A DNA stretch of 64,000 nt from Afipia sp. OHSU_II-C1 (lineage in GTDB: Bacteria > Pseudomonadota > Alphaproteobacteria > Rhizobiales > Xanthobacteraceae): contig NZ_APJI01000010.1 in NCBI RefSeq assembly GCF_000497575.1, positions 62,001 through 126,000 on the forward strand, in the 5' to 3' direction. Under the pieces are notes generated by a model. It worked only from the letters and a program-made list of their open reading frames with translations. It searched no databases and was not told where the DNA came from. Made by a program: the position numbers and the translations under genes. Of this stretch, positions 1 through 11,700 are shown one piece after another (the stretch's first letter is position 1; every line of letters starts with the position of its first letter).

Positions 1-2535
1 GGCACGTCATCCCTTGCGATCCGCTACGCGTTGCGCGAGCTGCGAAGCGGCCTGCGCGGCTTCTACGTTTTCGTGGCCTGCATTGCGCTCGGCGTCATGG
101 CGATTGCCGGCGTTGGATCGGTGGCCGGAAGCCTCAGCGAAGGACTGGACCATCAGGGCCGCACGCTGCTCGGCGGCGACGTATCCTTCGCACTGATCCA
201 GCGCGAGGCCTCGAAGGAAGAGCGCGCTTTCCTTGATGCGCGCGGCAAAATTTCGGTCGCGGCGATCATGCGCGGCATGGCGCGCTCGGCCAAGGGCGAG
301 TTCGCGCTGGTCGACCTGAAAGCGGTCGACGGCAACTATCCGATGCTCGGCGACGTCACCCTCGCACCGAAGCTCCCGATGGCCGAATTGCTGGCGCAGC
401 GTGACGGCGCATTCGGTGCCGGCGCCGACGCCATCATGGCGCGGCTGGGCCTTCAGGTCGGCGACCGGGTGACTGTCGGCAACGCCACGTTCGACATTCG
501 CAGCGTCGTGGAAGCCGAGCCGGACAAACTCTCGGGCGGCGTCGGCCTCGGTCCCCGATTCCTGATCAGCGAAGAGGCGCTACGCGCCACCGGCCTCTTG
601 CAACCCGGCACGCTGGTGCGCTGGACCTATCGCCTGAAGCTCCCGGATACCTCGCTCGACGATCGCGCAACGCAATCCGTGATCGACGAAGCACAGAAGG
701 CCCTGCCGGAAGCCGGCTGGGAGGTGCGCAGCCGCGGCAATGCCTCGCCGCAGCTTGAGCGCAGCATCACGCGTTTCACGCAGTTCCTCACGCTGGTTGG
801 GCTCGCAGCGCTGCTGGTCGGCGGCGTTGGCGTCGCCAATGCGATCAAGAGCCATCTCGATGAGCGGCGCGACGTGATCGCGACCTTCAAAGCCCTCGGC
901 GCTACCGGCCGCGAGGTGTTCACGATTTACCTGACCCAGGTGATGGTGCTGGCGATCCTTGGATCGCTGATCGGCCTCGCCATCGGCGCGACGCTTCCCT
1001 TCATCATCGTCGGCGTGTTCGGAAAGATCCTGCCGCTTCCGGTGGAAGCGACATTCCATATCGGCGAACTGGCATTGTCGTTTCTCTACGGCCTCCTGAC
1101 CGCGCTCGCATTCGGACTATGGCCGCTCGGCCGCGTCCATGACGTACCGGTCGCCGCGCTGTTCCGCGAAGGCGTGACATCGGAATTCCATTGGCCGCGG
1201 CGGCGCTATCTCGTGCTGATGGCTGCCGTCATCGCGACACTGGTGTCGGTCGCGATCGGCCTCGCCTACGACAAGCGTGTTGCCACCGTGTTCGTCGTCT
1301 CGTCGGTCGCCGTGTTCGCCGTGCTGCGCGTCATCGCCTCGTTGCTGATGGCGCTGGCGAGAAACCTGCCGCGTCCGCGCCTCACCATGCTGCGGCTTGC
1401 CATCGCCAACATTCATCGCCCTGGCGCGCTGACACCGTCGGTCGTGATGTCGCTCGGACTTGGCCTCGCCGTGCTGGTCACGATCACCCAGATCGACGGC
1501 AACCTGCGACGGCAGTTCATGGCGGCGCTGCCCGAGCACGCGCCCTCGTTCTATTTCATCGACATCCCCACCGCAGAGGCGGCACGGTTTGGCGATTTCC
1601 TGAAACAGGCAGCGCCGCAAGCCAACGTGGAAACCGTGCCGATGCTGCGCGGACGCATCGTCGCCGCCAAGGGCATCAAAGCCGAAGACCTCAAGCCCTC
1701 GAACGATGCCGCCTGGGTGCTGCAAAGCGATCGCGGCCTGACTTATACGGGCGAAGTTCCGCGCGGCTCGAAAGTCGTCGAGGGCACCTGGTGGGATGCA
1801 AACTACAGCGGGCCACCGCTGGTCTCGCTCGAAAAGAAGATCGCCGACGGCCTCGGCATCAAGGTCGGCGACGATATCACCGTGAACGTGCTCGGACGCG
1901 ATATCACTGCGAAGATCAGCAACCTGCGCACGGTGGACTGGCAGAGCCTCGGCATCAACTTCGTATTGGTTTATTCGCCCAAGGCTTTCGCCGGCGCACC
2001 CCATACCGATATCGCAACCCTGACGGAGGCCAGTTCCACAGCCGCAGGCGATGCCAAGCTCATCAAGGAGGTCGCTGCCGCGTTTCCGATGGTGACCAGC
2101 GTCCGGGTGCGCGAGGCACTCGATTCAATCGGCAAGGTCGTGACCAATCTCGTGCTGGCGATCCGGGGGGCCAGTTCAGTGACCCTCATCTCGGCCATCC
2201 TTGTGCTGGGCGGCGCACTCGCCGCGGGTCACCGGCACCGGGTCTATGATGCCGTGATCCTCAAGACCCTCGGCGCGACCCGGGCGCGGCTGCTGGGCGC
2301 CTATGCGCTGGAATATCTGCTGATCGGCCTCGCAACGGCCGTGTTCGGAGTGGCGGCCGGATCGATCGCAGCCTGGCAGATCGTGACCCGGCTGATGACC
2401 CTGAGCTTTGTCTGGCAGGCCGGCAGCGCCGCCCTCGTCGTGCTGGCCGCGCTGGCCGTCACGGTCGGGCTCGGGCTGGCGGGAACATTACTCGCGCTTA
2501 ACCAAAAACCGGCTAGCGTGCTCCGTAACTTATGA
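1..2535 (+). CDS. ABC transporter permease, FtsX-like (YbbP family), 5' truncated by window edge
   Basis: The frame is open from the first base, so the true start lies outside the window; 844 residues are visible. The sequence has an N-terminal membrane segment, a large extracytoplasmic region, a three-helix FtsX block (about residues 260-375, around VGGVGVANAIKSHLDERR), a second set of helices, and a C-terminal FtsX block containing KTLGATRARLLGAYALEYL. Two FtsX domains with a long insert are typical of YbbP-type permeases, which pair with a YbbA-like ATPase and often sit next to a lysophospholipase (TesA). Those partners would be upstream, outside the window. The substrate is unknown; lipoprotein or lipid handling is the usual inference for the family. 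Confidence 0.85.
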   Translation, partial: GTSSLAIRYALRELRSGLRGFYVFVACIALGVMAIAGVGSVAGSLSEGLDHQGRTLLGGDVSFALIQREASKEERAFLDARGKISVAAIMRGMARSAKGEFALVDLKAVDGNYPMLGDVTLAPKLPMAELLAQRDGAFGAGADAIMARLGLQVGDRVTVGNATFDIRSVVEAEPDKLSGGVGLGPRFLISEEALRATGLLQPGTLVRWTYRLKLPDTSLDDRATQSVIDEAQKALPEAGWEVRSRGNASPQLERSITRFTQFLTLVGLAALLVGGVGVANAIKSHLDERRDVIATFKALGATGREVFTIYLTQVMVLAILGSLIGLAIGATLPFIIVGVFGKILPLPVEATFHIGELALSFLYGLLTALAFGLWPLGRVHDVPVAALFREGVTSEFHWPRRRYLVLMAAVIATLVSVAIGLAYDKRVATVFVVSSVAVFAVLRVIASLLMALARNLPRPRLTMLRLAIANIHRPGALTPSVVMSLGLGLAVLVTITQIDGNLRRQFMAALPEHAPSFYFIDIPTAEAARFGDFLKQAAPQANVETVPMLRGRIVAAKGIKAEDLKPSNDAAWVLQSDRGLTYTGEVPRGSKVVEGTWWDANYSGPPLVSLEKKIADGLGIKVGDDITVNVLGRDITAKISNLRTVDWQSLGINFVLVYSPKAFAGAPHTDIATLTEASSTAAGDAKLIKEVAAAFPMVTSVRVREALDSIGKVVTNLVLAIRGASSVTLISAILVLGGALAAGHRHRVYDAVILKTLGATRARLLGAYALEYLLIGLATAVFGVAAGSIAAWQIVTRLMTLSFVWQAGSAALVVLAALAVTVGLGLAGTLLALNQKPASVLRNL

Positions 2536-2743
2536 CAATTTGTAGCAGCGAAATAGCGGGTTTTGCGACATTCAGCCGCGCGCCCCTGCTTGCGTCGAGT
2601 GTGTTAGTTTCCCACATACCGAGCGGGTTCAGAATCCGAATTGATACCGTCCAGGGATGGACACTCAATCGGGGTTCTGGGACAAACTTATAGCTGGCGG
2701 CGCAGACCCTTCGCTTTCGCCAGACAACCACGGGGTTTCGACC

Positions 2744-3535
2744 ATGTCGGACTTGGACCGCAACTATACGTCACCTTTCGGCCGGGCCGCCGGGCGCGTT
2801 GACGCCGCGACCGTCGATGCCGGTCTGCGCTCGTACATGCTTAGGATCTACAACTACATGGCGATCGGCCTGGCCATTACCGGCCTCGCGGCGCTCGGCG
2901 TCTACATGGGCGCTGTGACACCTGACGCGTCAGCCGCTGCCGGCCGTATCGGCAAGCAGTATCTGACCTCGTTCGGCGTCGCGATGTTTGTCAGCCCGCT
3001 GAAGTGGGTGTTCATCCTCGCACCGCTCGTGATGGTGTTCGCCATTTCGTTCGGCATCAACCGCCTGAAGCCCGCAACCGCCCAGCTTCTGTTCTGGGTG
3101 TTTGCAGCGCTGATGGGCATCTCGCTGTCGTCGATCTTCCTGGTGTACACGCACACCTCGATCGTGCGGGTGTTCTTCATCACGGCTGCCTCGTTCGGTG
3201 CGTTGAGCCTCTACGGCTACACCACCAAGCGTGACCTGACCGGGATGGGATCGTTCCTGATGATGGGCCTGTTCGGCATCATCCTCGCCAGCCTGGTGAA
3301 CCTGTTCATCGCTAGCACGATGTTGCAGTTCATTGTCTCGGTGATCGGCGTGCTGGTGTTCGCCGGCCTCACCGCCTGGGACACTCAGCGCCTGAAGAAC
3401 GATTATATCTACGGCTACGCCAGCCAGGGTGGCGACGTGGCGGAGCGCGCGGCAATCACCGGCGCACTGTCGCTCTACCTCAACTTCATCAACCTGTTCA
3501 CGCTGCTGCTGCAGCTCCTTGGACAGCGCGACTAG
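2744..3535 (+). CDS. Bax inhibitor-1 / YccA family membrane protein
   Basis: A 263-residue protein with about seven hydrophobic helices, the usual size and topology of the bacterial Bax inhibitor-1 (BI-1/YccA/YetJ) family. The family motif near the last helices is visible as AGLTAWDTQRLK. The frame is open back to 2657, but the ATG at 2744 matches the family N-terminus (MSDLDRNY) and removes an unrelated leader. Family members include a calcium-leak channel (YetJ) and an FtsH modulator (YccA). The precise role here cannot be told from sequence. A strong terminator follows directly, so it is probably transcribed alone. Confidence 0.88.
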   Translation: MSDLDRNYTSPFGRAAGRVDAATVDAGLRSYMLRIYNYMAIGLAITGLAALGVYMGAVTPDASAAAGRIGKQYLTSFGVAMFVSPLKWVFILAPLVMVFAISFGINRLKPATAQLLFWVFAALMGISLSSIFLVYTHTSIVRVFFITAASFGALSLYGYTTKRDLTGMGSFLMMGLFGIILASLVNLFIASTMLQFIVSVIGVLVFAGLTAWDTQRLKNDYIYGYASQGGDVAERAAITGALSLYLNFINLFTLLLQLLGQRD

Positions 3536-3565
3536 ATCTGATCGTGGCTGATCAGTGAACTCTTG

Positions 3566-3597
3566 AAAGCCCCGGCCAAAAGCCGGGGCTTTTGTTT
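3566..3597 (+). terminator. Rho-independent terminator after the BI-1 gene
   Basis: The arms AAGCCCCGGC and GCCGGGGCTT form a 10-bp GC-rich stem with a short A-rich loop, followed by TTTTGTTTT. It lies about 30 bp downstream of the BI-1 stop codon. Confidence 0.88.
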
Positions 3598-3660
3598 TGC
3601 AGTCCTTCGCTGATAGGACTGCGGGGCTTCACCGCTCCGGCACCATTCTCTGCGATCGAC

Positions 3661-4191
3661 ATGCCCCAGCTTCATATCCGGCCCGCTGCCGTCACCGACC
3701 TCCCCGCAATCACGGCGATCTATCGGCATGCGGTTCTGCACGGCACCGCGACGTTCGAACTCGACCCGCCTGATCTTGCCGAAATGACACGACGCTACGA
3801 AGCACTGGCGGCGGCCGGCTTCCCGTATCTGGTGGCGGTCATGGAAGATATCGCCGTCGGCTATGCCTATGCCGGACCCTACCGGCCCCGTCCGGCCTAT
3901 CGGTTCACGGTCGAAAACTCCGTGTATCTCGATCCTGCGGCGCAGGGACGTCGCATCGGCACGCGGCTGATGCAGGACCTGATTGCCGCGTGCGAAGATC
4001 GCGGCTACCGGCAGATGATCGCCGTGATCGGGGATTCCGCCAACGCCGCCTCGATTGGCGTCCATGCCCGCGCCGGATTCGACATGATCGGCACGCACCC
4101 CAGCGTCGGGTTCAAGTTCGGCCGCTGGCTCGACACGGTGATGATGCAGCGCGCCCTGGGCGAGGGCAGCGAGACGACGCCAAAAGACTAA
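3661..4191 (+). CDS. GNAT N-acetyltransferase, phosphinothricin acetyltransferase-like
   Basis: A 176-residue GNAT-fold enzyme that would transfer an acetyl group from acetyl-CoA to a primary amine. The acetyl-CoA pyrophosphate-binding motif is visible as QGRRIGTRL. The N-terminal pattern (IRPAAVTDLPAITAIY) and the GTATFELDPPD segment resemble the PAT/Bar/YwnH subgroup, which acetylates phosphinothricin or methionine sulfoximine-type amino acids. The ATG at 3661 is preferred over an in-frame start at 3592, which lies inside the upstream terminator. It ends exactly where the convergent DUF2794 gene ends. The substrate is an inference from subgroup similarity. Confidence 0.85.
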   Translation: MPQLHIRPAAVTDLPAITAIYRHAVLHGTATFELDPPDLAEMTRRYEALAAAGFPYLVAVMEDIAVGYAYAGPYRPRPAYRFTVENSVYLDPAAQGRRIGTRLMQDLIAACEDRGYRQMIAVIGDSANAASIGVHARAGFDMIGTHPSVGFKFGRWLDTVMMQRALGEGSETTPKD

Positions 4192-4560
4192 TCAAACCAG
4201 CGCGAGCTTGCGATCGATCACCAGCAGAACGCGATCAAGCTCATGGCCGCGGCGCAGGATCTGTCCGCTGGCGGCAATCACGCTGTACGCGCCCTGCTTG
4301 CGGGCGAGCCGCGGGTCCTTTTCGATCCGGTAGATCGGGACTTCCGACGCGCGGCGAAAAATCGAAAACACCGCGCGGTCTTTCAGAAAATCAATCGCAT
4401 AGTCGCGCCACTCACCGTCGGCGACCATGCGTCCGTAGAGATTGAGAATGCGATTAAGTTCGACGCGATTGAACGTTACGGTCTGGGGCGGGAGCGGCGC
4501 AGTGCTGCGCTCCAGCCCCCTGCTCTCGCTCGGATCGATATCGCCCGACATTGAACTCAT
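4192..4560 (-). CDS. DUF2794 family protein
   Basis: A 122-residue protein of the alphaproteobacterial DUF2794 family, function unknown. Conserved-looking segments include FNRVELNRILNLYGRMVADG, EWRDYAIDFL and FSIFRRASEVPIYRIEK. It has no signal peptide or membrane helix and is probably cytoplasmic. Its stop codon abuts that of the convergent acetyltransferase with no spacer. The family call comes from remembered sequence similarity. Confidence 0.8.
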   Translation of the reverse strand: MSSMSGDIDPSESRGLERSTAPLPPQTVTFNRVELNRILNLYGRMVADGEWRDYAIDFLKDRAVFSIFRRASEVPIYRIEKDPRLARKQGAYSVIAASGQILRRGHELDRVLLVIDRKLALV

Positions 4561-4724
4561 CGGCGCCTCCTGTCACGCAGGTGACATGATTGCCCCGTCT
4601 GGCCACGCCTGCAAGTCTGATTTCAGGCGTATCCGCTGTCCGTTTCAGGAGCAAAGGCATCACGCGGACGTCAGGCAAAATCATAATGCCGCCCGAATTC
4701 GGCCCATCCCCCGCCGTGCTGGGC

Positions 4725-4875
4725 TGCGATCAAAAGGAAACTGCGTTGACCCGGTCCTTTCGGCACCGGATTCCTCAGCCCCCAGCCCCCCGGGGTCGTC
4801 AGGATCGGGTCTAACTCTTCGCAGTAAACTGGATCCCCAATCCTTCGGCCGGCGCGAGCTGGCCGTTTTTGTTTT
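4725..4875 (+). ncRNA. Candidate structured small RNA ending in an intrinsic terminator (otherwise empty gap 4561-4950)
   Basis: No gene is seen in the 390 bp between the two flanking minus-strand genes. On the plus strand there is a clear terminator: arms CGGCCGGC and GCTGGCCG (4846-4865) closed by a GCGA tetraloop, then TTTTTGTTTT. Upstream, nested long-range complementarity is visible: ACTGCG (4740-4745) with CGCAGT (4820-4825), GACCCGGTCC (4748-4757) with GGATCGGGTC (4802-4811), and GATC (4728) with GATC (4832). No plus-strand gene precedes it, so a terminated RNA of roughly 150 nt is a reasonable inference. A 6S-like RNA is one possibility but is not established. Confidence 0.4.
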
Positions 4876-4950
4876 GGCAATCTCATTGAGAGACGACCGT
4901 GCAGCCGCGAGCAATCGCTGCCGACAGCGCATCATCCAAAATTTTTTGAA

Positions 4951-5721
4951 TCAGTTCAGCGACGTAAAGGCCGCACCGAGCATCGGGCCGGGCTTGTCGC
5001 GATTGCCGTCCTGAATGTAGACCGCTGCGGCATCGACGCCATCGCGCGTGATGTTTTCGAGCGGCACGGACCAACTGCCCGCCTTGCCGTTCCAGTCACC
5101 GACCTTCAGCACGTTACGCACCACGTTGTGATACGTAATCTGCTGACCGCGATTCTCGCCGCGTGAGATGGTGATCGGAACCGCTTTCGACACGGCGCAA
5201 ATCCAGATCTCGCCGCTCCTGCCGTTACCTTCCGCCACCGATACCTTGATCTGGCCGCCGGACTGCGTCATCGTGACCGGCACCGACATCACGCCGTCGT
5301 TGTTCTGCGTCCGCTTCGCCGCGTTCTCGATTCCCGCGCGATCACTGCCAAGAACGTTCGTCGTGCCGTTGACGACGGCCTGCGGTGTGTAGACGCCGCG
5401 GTCGCCTCGCGCATGCGAGTACGCCTTCTGACGCGCGCTGAAACGCGAATCCGCCAGCGTGTCCTTCCAGCCGAGATAATCCCAATAGTCGATCGGCAGA
5501 CTCAGCGCGATCACGGTAGGGTCCTGCGCCAGTTCGCCGAGAACCTTGTCCGCGGGCGGACACGACGAGCAGCCTTGCGATGTGAACAGTTCGACCACGG
5601 CGCGCGGATCGGCGCAAACCGGCGTCACCACGGTGAAGATTGCACAGACACCAAGCGTCCGCGACAGGCGCGACACCATCGCGCCGGCTGCCGCCGTTTT
5701 CGGTTCTGGCAAATCAGACAT
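4951..5721 (-). CDS. DUF1223 secreted thioredoxin-like protein
   Basis: A 256-residue exported protein of the DUF1223 family. A hydrophobic segment at about 22-37 looks like a signal peptide, followed by the hallmark VELFTSQGCSSCPPAD with a CSSC pair (C51, C54) in a thioredoxin-like fold. Other family landmarks are IDYWDYLGWKD and GVYTPQAVVNG. A thiol redox role in the periplasm is inferred from the CxxC motif; the family has no established function. It lies downstream of acnA on the same strand, separated by a strong hairpin, so it is probably expressed independently. Confidence 0.85.
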   Translation of the reverse strand: MSDLPEPKTAAAGAMVSRLSRTLGVCAIFTVVTPVCADPRAVVELFTSQGCSSCPPADKVLGELAQDPTVIALSLPIDYWDYLGWKDTLADSRFSARQKAYSHARGDRGVYTPQAVVNGTTNVLGSDRAGIENAAKRTQNNDGVMSVPVTMTQSGGQIKVSVAEGNGRSGEIWICAVSKAVPITISRGENRGQQITYHNVVRNVLKVGDWNGKAGSWSVPLENITRDGVDAAAVYIQDGNRDKPGPMLGAAFTSLN

Positions 5722-5762
5722 GCCGTCAATCCCTCGAATGCATGATGCCCCATCAGCCGGAA

Positions 5763-5786
5763 GGGCGGCCTATTGATAGGCCGCCC
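5763..5786 (-). terminator. Strong palindromic hairpin downstream of acnA
   Basis: GGGCGGCCTAT and ATAGGCCGCCC form an 11-bp stem with a minimal loop between acnA and the DUF1223 gene. There is no clear U-run, so it may act as an mRNA-stabilising 3' hairpin or a Rho-assisted terminator. Confidence 0.5.
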
Positions 5787-5852
5787 CCTGGATGGTCGCT
5801 AGTCACGTCGCGGTGAGCCTGTTCACGGATGCGTTTTCGTGACTGGCACGCG

Positions 5853-8573
<2,721 letters not shown>

Positions 8574-8812
8574 GTGAACGTTCCCAGTTCAGAAGTTGGA
8601 GATACCCGGCAAAAGGTATCGGAACACCGTCAAGAGCGAAGGAATCAGGGCTGAACCGTGCTGTTTCCGGCGGCTGATTGTGTGCTGCACCAAGTTCCGG
8701 TTTTATAGAATCTTTCCAGTCTGTCCACCACACCCACTATGGATTGTCGCCTTCTCATGCCTGCCAAGACTGGAACCGGAACACCCCGCAACACGCCGCT
8801 GGTAAGGCCATC

Positions 8813-9415
8813 ATGAGGCTTACGGGTCAGGGTCTGGGATGCGTCAGGGGCGGACGAAGCATTTTTTCCGGTCTCGATTTTGAAGTCCCCGCCGGACATG
8901 CGCTGGCTGTGACCGGCATCAACGGAGCGGGCAAGTCGTCGCTGCTGCGGATTCTTGCGGGGCTGCTTCCGGCCGCTGGTGGCGCGATCACACTCGATGG
9001 CGGCGAAGCGGATCTGACACTCTCCGAACAGGCGCACTATCTCGGCCACCGCGACGCGCTGAAGCCGTCGCTCACGGTGCTGGAAAATCTCGATTTCTGG
9101 CGAGGCTTCCTTGGCGGCGAAGTCTTTGATGCAGCCACCAGCCTCGAAAAGGTGGGACTGGGTCATACCGCCCACCTGCCGGCGGCATTTCTCTCGGCAG
9201 GCCAGCGCCGCCGGTTGTCGATCGCACGGCTGCTGGCCGTGAAGCGTCCTGTCTGGCTGCTCGACGAGCCGACCTCGGCGCTGGACGTCAGCGGTCAAAC
9301 GATGATCGCCGGAGTGATGGCCGATCATCTGCGCGGCGGCGGAATCATCCTGGCGGCCACGCATGTTCCGCTTAGCGCCATGACGCAGCAATTGCGGATC
9401 GGCGGTGACGCATGA
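8813..9415 (+). CDS. ccmA: Cytochrome c biogenesis heme exporter ATPase CcmA
   Basis: A 200-residue ABC ATPase that powers release of holo-CcmE from CcmC in System I cytochrome c maturation. Walker A is GINGAGKSS (residues 35-43), the signature is [15 protein letters not shown], and Walker B is [12 protein letters not shown]. The frame is open back to 8678, but the ATG at 8813 gives the normal family length. It is the first gene of ccmABCDG and overlaps ccmB by 4 bp (ATGA), indicating translational coupling. Confidence 0.95.
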   Translation: MRLTGQGLGCVRGGRSIFSGLDFEVPAGHALAVTGINGAGKSSLLRILAGLLPAAGGAITLDGGEADLTLSEQAHYLGHRDALKPSLTVLENLDFWRGFLGGEVFDAATSLEKVGLGHTAHLPAAFLSAGQRRRLSIARLLAVKRPVWLLDEPTSALDVSGQTMIAGVMADHLRGGGIILAATHVPLSAMTQQLRIGGDA

Positions 9416-10080
9416 CCGCTCTTGCCGCGCTTGTCCGCCGTGACATCGCCGTCGCGCTGCGCGCGGGCGGCGGCGCGCTGATCGGCGTGCTGTTTTTCGT
9501 CTCGGTCGTGGTCGTGATGCCGTTCGCTCTCGGCCCCGATCTGGCTTTGCTCAAGCGCATCGGCCCCGCCATTCTCTGGCTCGGCGCCATGCTGGCGAGC
9601 CTGCTGACGCTGGATCGCCTGTTCACCGCCGATCTGGACGACGGTTCGCTCGACCTGATCGTGATGGGCCGCACACCGCTTGAACTGAGCTGCGCGGCGA
9701 AAGCGCTGGCGCACTGGCTCGCCGCCGGTGTGCCATTGATCGTGGCGACACCCATTGTCGGCATCCTGCTCAATCTCGATGCCGATGCCACATTCGCGGT
9801 CGCGCTGACGCTCTTGGCGGGAACGCCGGCGCTGACCCTCACCGGCATGATCGGGGCCGCTCTGGCGGTGACCCTGCGGCGCGGCGGCCTGCTGCTGGCG
9901 GTGGTGGTATTGCCGCTGTCGATACCGGTGCTGATTTTCGGCGTCGCTGCCTCGAATGCGGCCATCGCCAAACCCGGCGCATTCGGCACACCGTTCTCAA
10001 TCCTGTGCGCACTGTCGCTGGTCAGCCTTGTGGTTGGACCATTCGCCGCCGCGGCCAGCCTGCGGCAGGGGCTCGACTGA
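9412..10080 (+). CDS. ccmB: Heme exporter permease CcmB
   Basis: A 222-residue integral membrane protein with about six helices, forming the permease of the CcmAB(C) complex. It starts with the typical [18 protein letters not shown] and contains [19 protein letters not shown], characteristic of CcmB. The start overlaps the ccmA stop. Length matches the family. Confidence 0.95.
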   Translation: MTALAALVRRDIAVALRAGGGALIGVLFFVSVVVVMPFALGPDLALLKRIGPAILWLGAMLASLLTLDRLFTADLDDGSLDLIVMGRTPLELSCAAKALAHWLAAGVPLIVATPIVGILLNLDADATFAVALTLLAGTPALTLTGMIGAALAVTLRRGGLLLAVVVLPLSIPVLIFGVAASNAAIAKPGAFGTPFSILCALSLVSLVVGPFAAAASLRQGLD

Positions 10081-10174
10081 TGCGATATTGCGCCCGATCA
10101 ACTCTCGCGGAACTGCGCTGCGGTGCCACTCGCGCGCATTGCCTGCCGCGCCTGTCACGACTATCAGGAACGCC

Positions 10175-10906
10175 ATGAGCCTCATCGACCTCGCCAATCC
10201 CACACGGTTCCTCGCATTGACCGAGCGCGTGCTGCCCTGGCTGGCCACAGCGACCGCGATCCTGCTCGCAATAGGACTTTATCAATCAGCCATGGCGCCT
10301 GACGATTACCAGCAGGGCGCGACGGTGAAGATCATGTTCATCCACGTGCCGAACGCGTGGCTGTCAATGTTCGTCTGGGGCGTCATGAGTGTGGCCGCGC
10401 TCGGCACACTCGTCTGGCGGCATCCGCTGGCGGATGTCGCCGCCAAGGCCGCCGCCCCCATCGGCGCGGCATTCACATTCCTCGCGCTTGTCACCGGCTC
10501 GCTGTGGGGCCGCCCGATGTGGGGCACCTACTGGGAGTGGGATGCGCGTCTCACCTCGGTGCTGATCCTGTTCCTGATGTATCTCGGAATCATGGCGCTG
10601 TGGCGCGCGGTGGAAGATCCCTCGCGCGCAGCGCGCGCGGCTGCGATCCTGACGCTGGTCGGCGCCATCAACATTCCCATCATCAAGTTTTCGGTCGACT
10701 GGTGGAACACCCTGCATCAGGGCGCGTCGGTGATCCGCGCCGGCGGCCCGAGCATGGACCGCGCATTCCTCGTTCCACTGCTCATCATGGCTGTCGCTTT
10801 CTCATTGCTGTTCCTGACACTGCATCTGGCCGCGATGCGCAACGAGGTGCTGCGGCGGCGGGTGCGCACCCTGCAGATGATGCAAGCCAGCCGGCAGGCC
10901 GCGTAA
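10175..10906 (+). CDS. ccmC: Heme handling protein CcmC
   Basis: A 243-residue six-helix membrane protein that loads heme onto CcmE. The tryptophan-rich heme-handling motif is visible as [13 protein letters not shown], together with a histidine in the preceding periplasmic loop ([10 protein letters not shown]) and another in NTLHQGASV. The frame is open back to 9956, but the ATG at 10175 follows an AGGA-containing site and gives the family start MSLIDLANP. It sits 94 bp after ccmB. Confidence 0.96.
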   Translation: MSLIDLANPTRFLALTERVLPWLATATAILLAIGLYQSAMAPDDYQQGATVKIMFIHVPNAWLSMFVWGVMSVAALGTLVWRHPLADVAAKAAAPIGAAFTFLALVTGSLWGRPMWGTYWEWDARLTSVLILFLMYLGIMALWRAVEDPSRAARAAAILTLVGAINIPIIKFSVDWWNTLHQGASVIRAGGPSMDRAFLVPLLIMAVAFSLLFLTLHLAAMRNEVLRRRVRTLQMMQASRQAA

Positions 10907-10910
10907 TCAC

Positions 10911-11090
10911 ATGTCGCTCGGTCCATACGCCTCCTTCATCGTGACGTCCTACGCACTGGTCGCGTTCGTCGTCCTGGCCCTGATCGTCTGGATTGCGCTC
11001 GACTTCCGGCGCCAGACGCAGACGTTGCGTAAACTCGAAGCCAGCGGCATCACCCGCCGCTCGGCGCAACCGCCCGGCAAACCATCGTGA
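10911..11090 (+). CDS. ccmD: Heme exporter small subunit CcmD
   Basis: A 59-residue protein read directly from the sequence. It begins [19 protein letters not shown], has one transmembrane helix (about 9-29) and a basic cytoplasmic tail with [14 protein letters not shown], the CcmD pattern. It lies 4 bp after ccmC, and its stop overlaps the GTG start of ccmG (GTGA). CcmD is needed to release holo-CcmE from the CcmABC complex. Confidence 0.93.
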   Translation: MSLGPYASFIVTSYALVAFVVLALIVWIALDFRRQTQTLRKLEASGITRRSAQPPGKPS

Positions 11091-11677
11091 GCAATGAGGG
11101 CGCAAGACGGCGGCAATCCCGCTCATGGCTGGTGGCGCTCCCGCTCGTCGCATTCGCCGTAATGGCCGGGCTGTTCTGGTTCAGGCTCGGCGCGGGCGAT
11201 CCTGCGCGCATCCCGTCGGCCCTGATCGGCCGTCCCGCGCCGCAGACAAGTCTCCCTCCGCTCGAAGGGCTGATCGCCGGCGGCGCACAGGTGCCGGGCC
11301 TCGACCCCGCGGCGTTCAAGGGACAGGTCAGCGTCGTCAATGTCTGGGCGTCGTGGTGCGTGCCATGCCACGATGAAGCGCCGCTGCTGCTACAGCTCGC
11401 GCAGGACAAGCGTATCCGCATGATCGGCATCAACTACAAGGATGCCTCGGACAACGCCCGGCGCTTCCTCGGGCGCTACGGCAATCCGTTCAATGCCGTC
11501 GGCGTCGATGCCACCGGCCGGGCCTCGATCGAATGGGGTGTCTATGGCGTGCCGGAGACGTTCGTGATCGGCCGCGACGGGACCATTTCCTACAAGCTGA
11601 TCGGACCGGTGACGCCGGAAAATTTCGACCGGGTGCTGAAGACCGAGATCGAGAAAGCACTGCGCGCGAAACCCTGA
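11087..11677 (+). CDS. ccmG: Thiol:disulfide interchange protein CcmG (DsbE)
   Basis: A 196-residue membrane-anchored thioredoxin-like protein with a single helix at about 14-32, then a periplasmic domain with the active site [13 protein letters not shown] (C91, C94). It reduces apocytochrome c cysteines before heme ligation. The [15 protein letters not shown] segment carries the cis-proline loop typical of CcmG. It starts with GTG, overlapping the ccmD stop by 4 bp. ccmE, ccmF and ccmH are not in this window. Confidence 0.95.
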   Translation: MSNEGARRRQSRSWLVALPLVAFAVMAGLFWFRLGAGDPARIPSALIGRPAPQTSLPPLEGLIAGGAQVPGLDPAAFKGQVSVVNVWASWCVPCHDEAPLLLQLAQDKRIRMIGINYKDASDNARRFLGRYGNPFNAVGVDATGRASIEWGVYGVPETFVIGRDGTISYKLIGPVTPENFDRVLKTEIEKALRAKP

Positions 11678-11700
11678 GACACCAGCAGGACGGAGACTTC

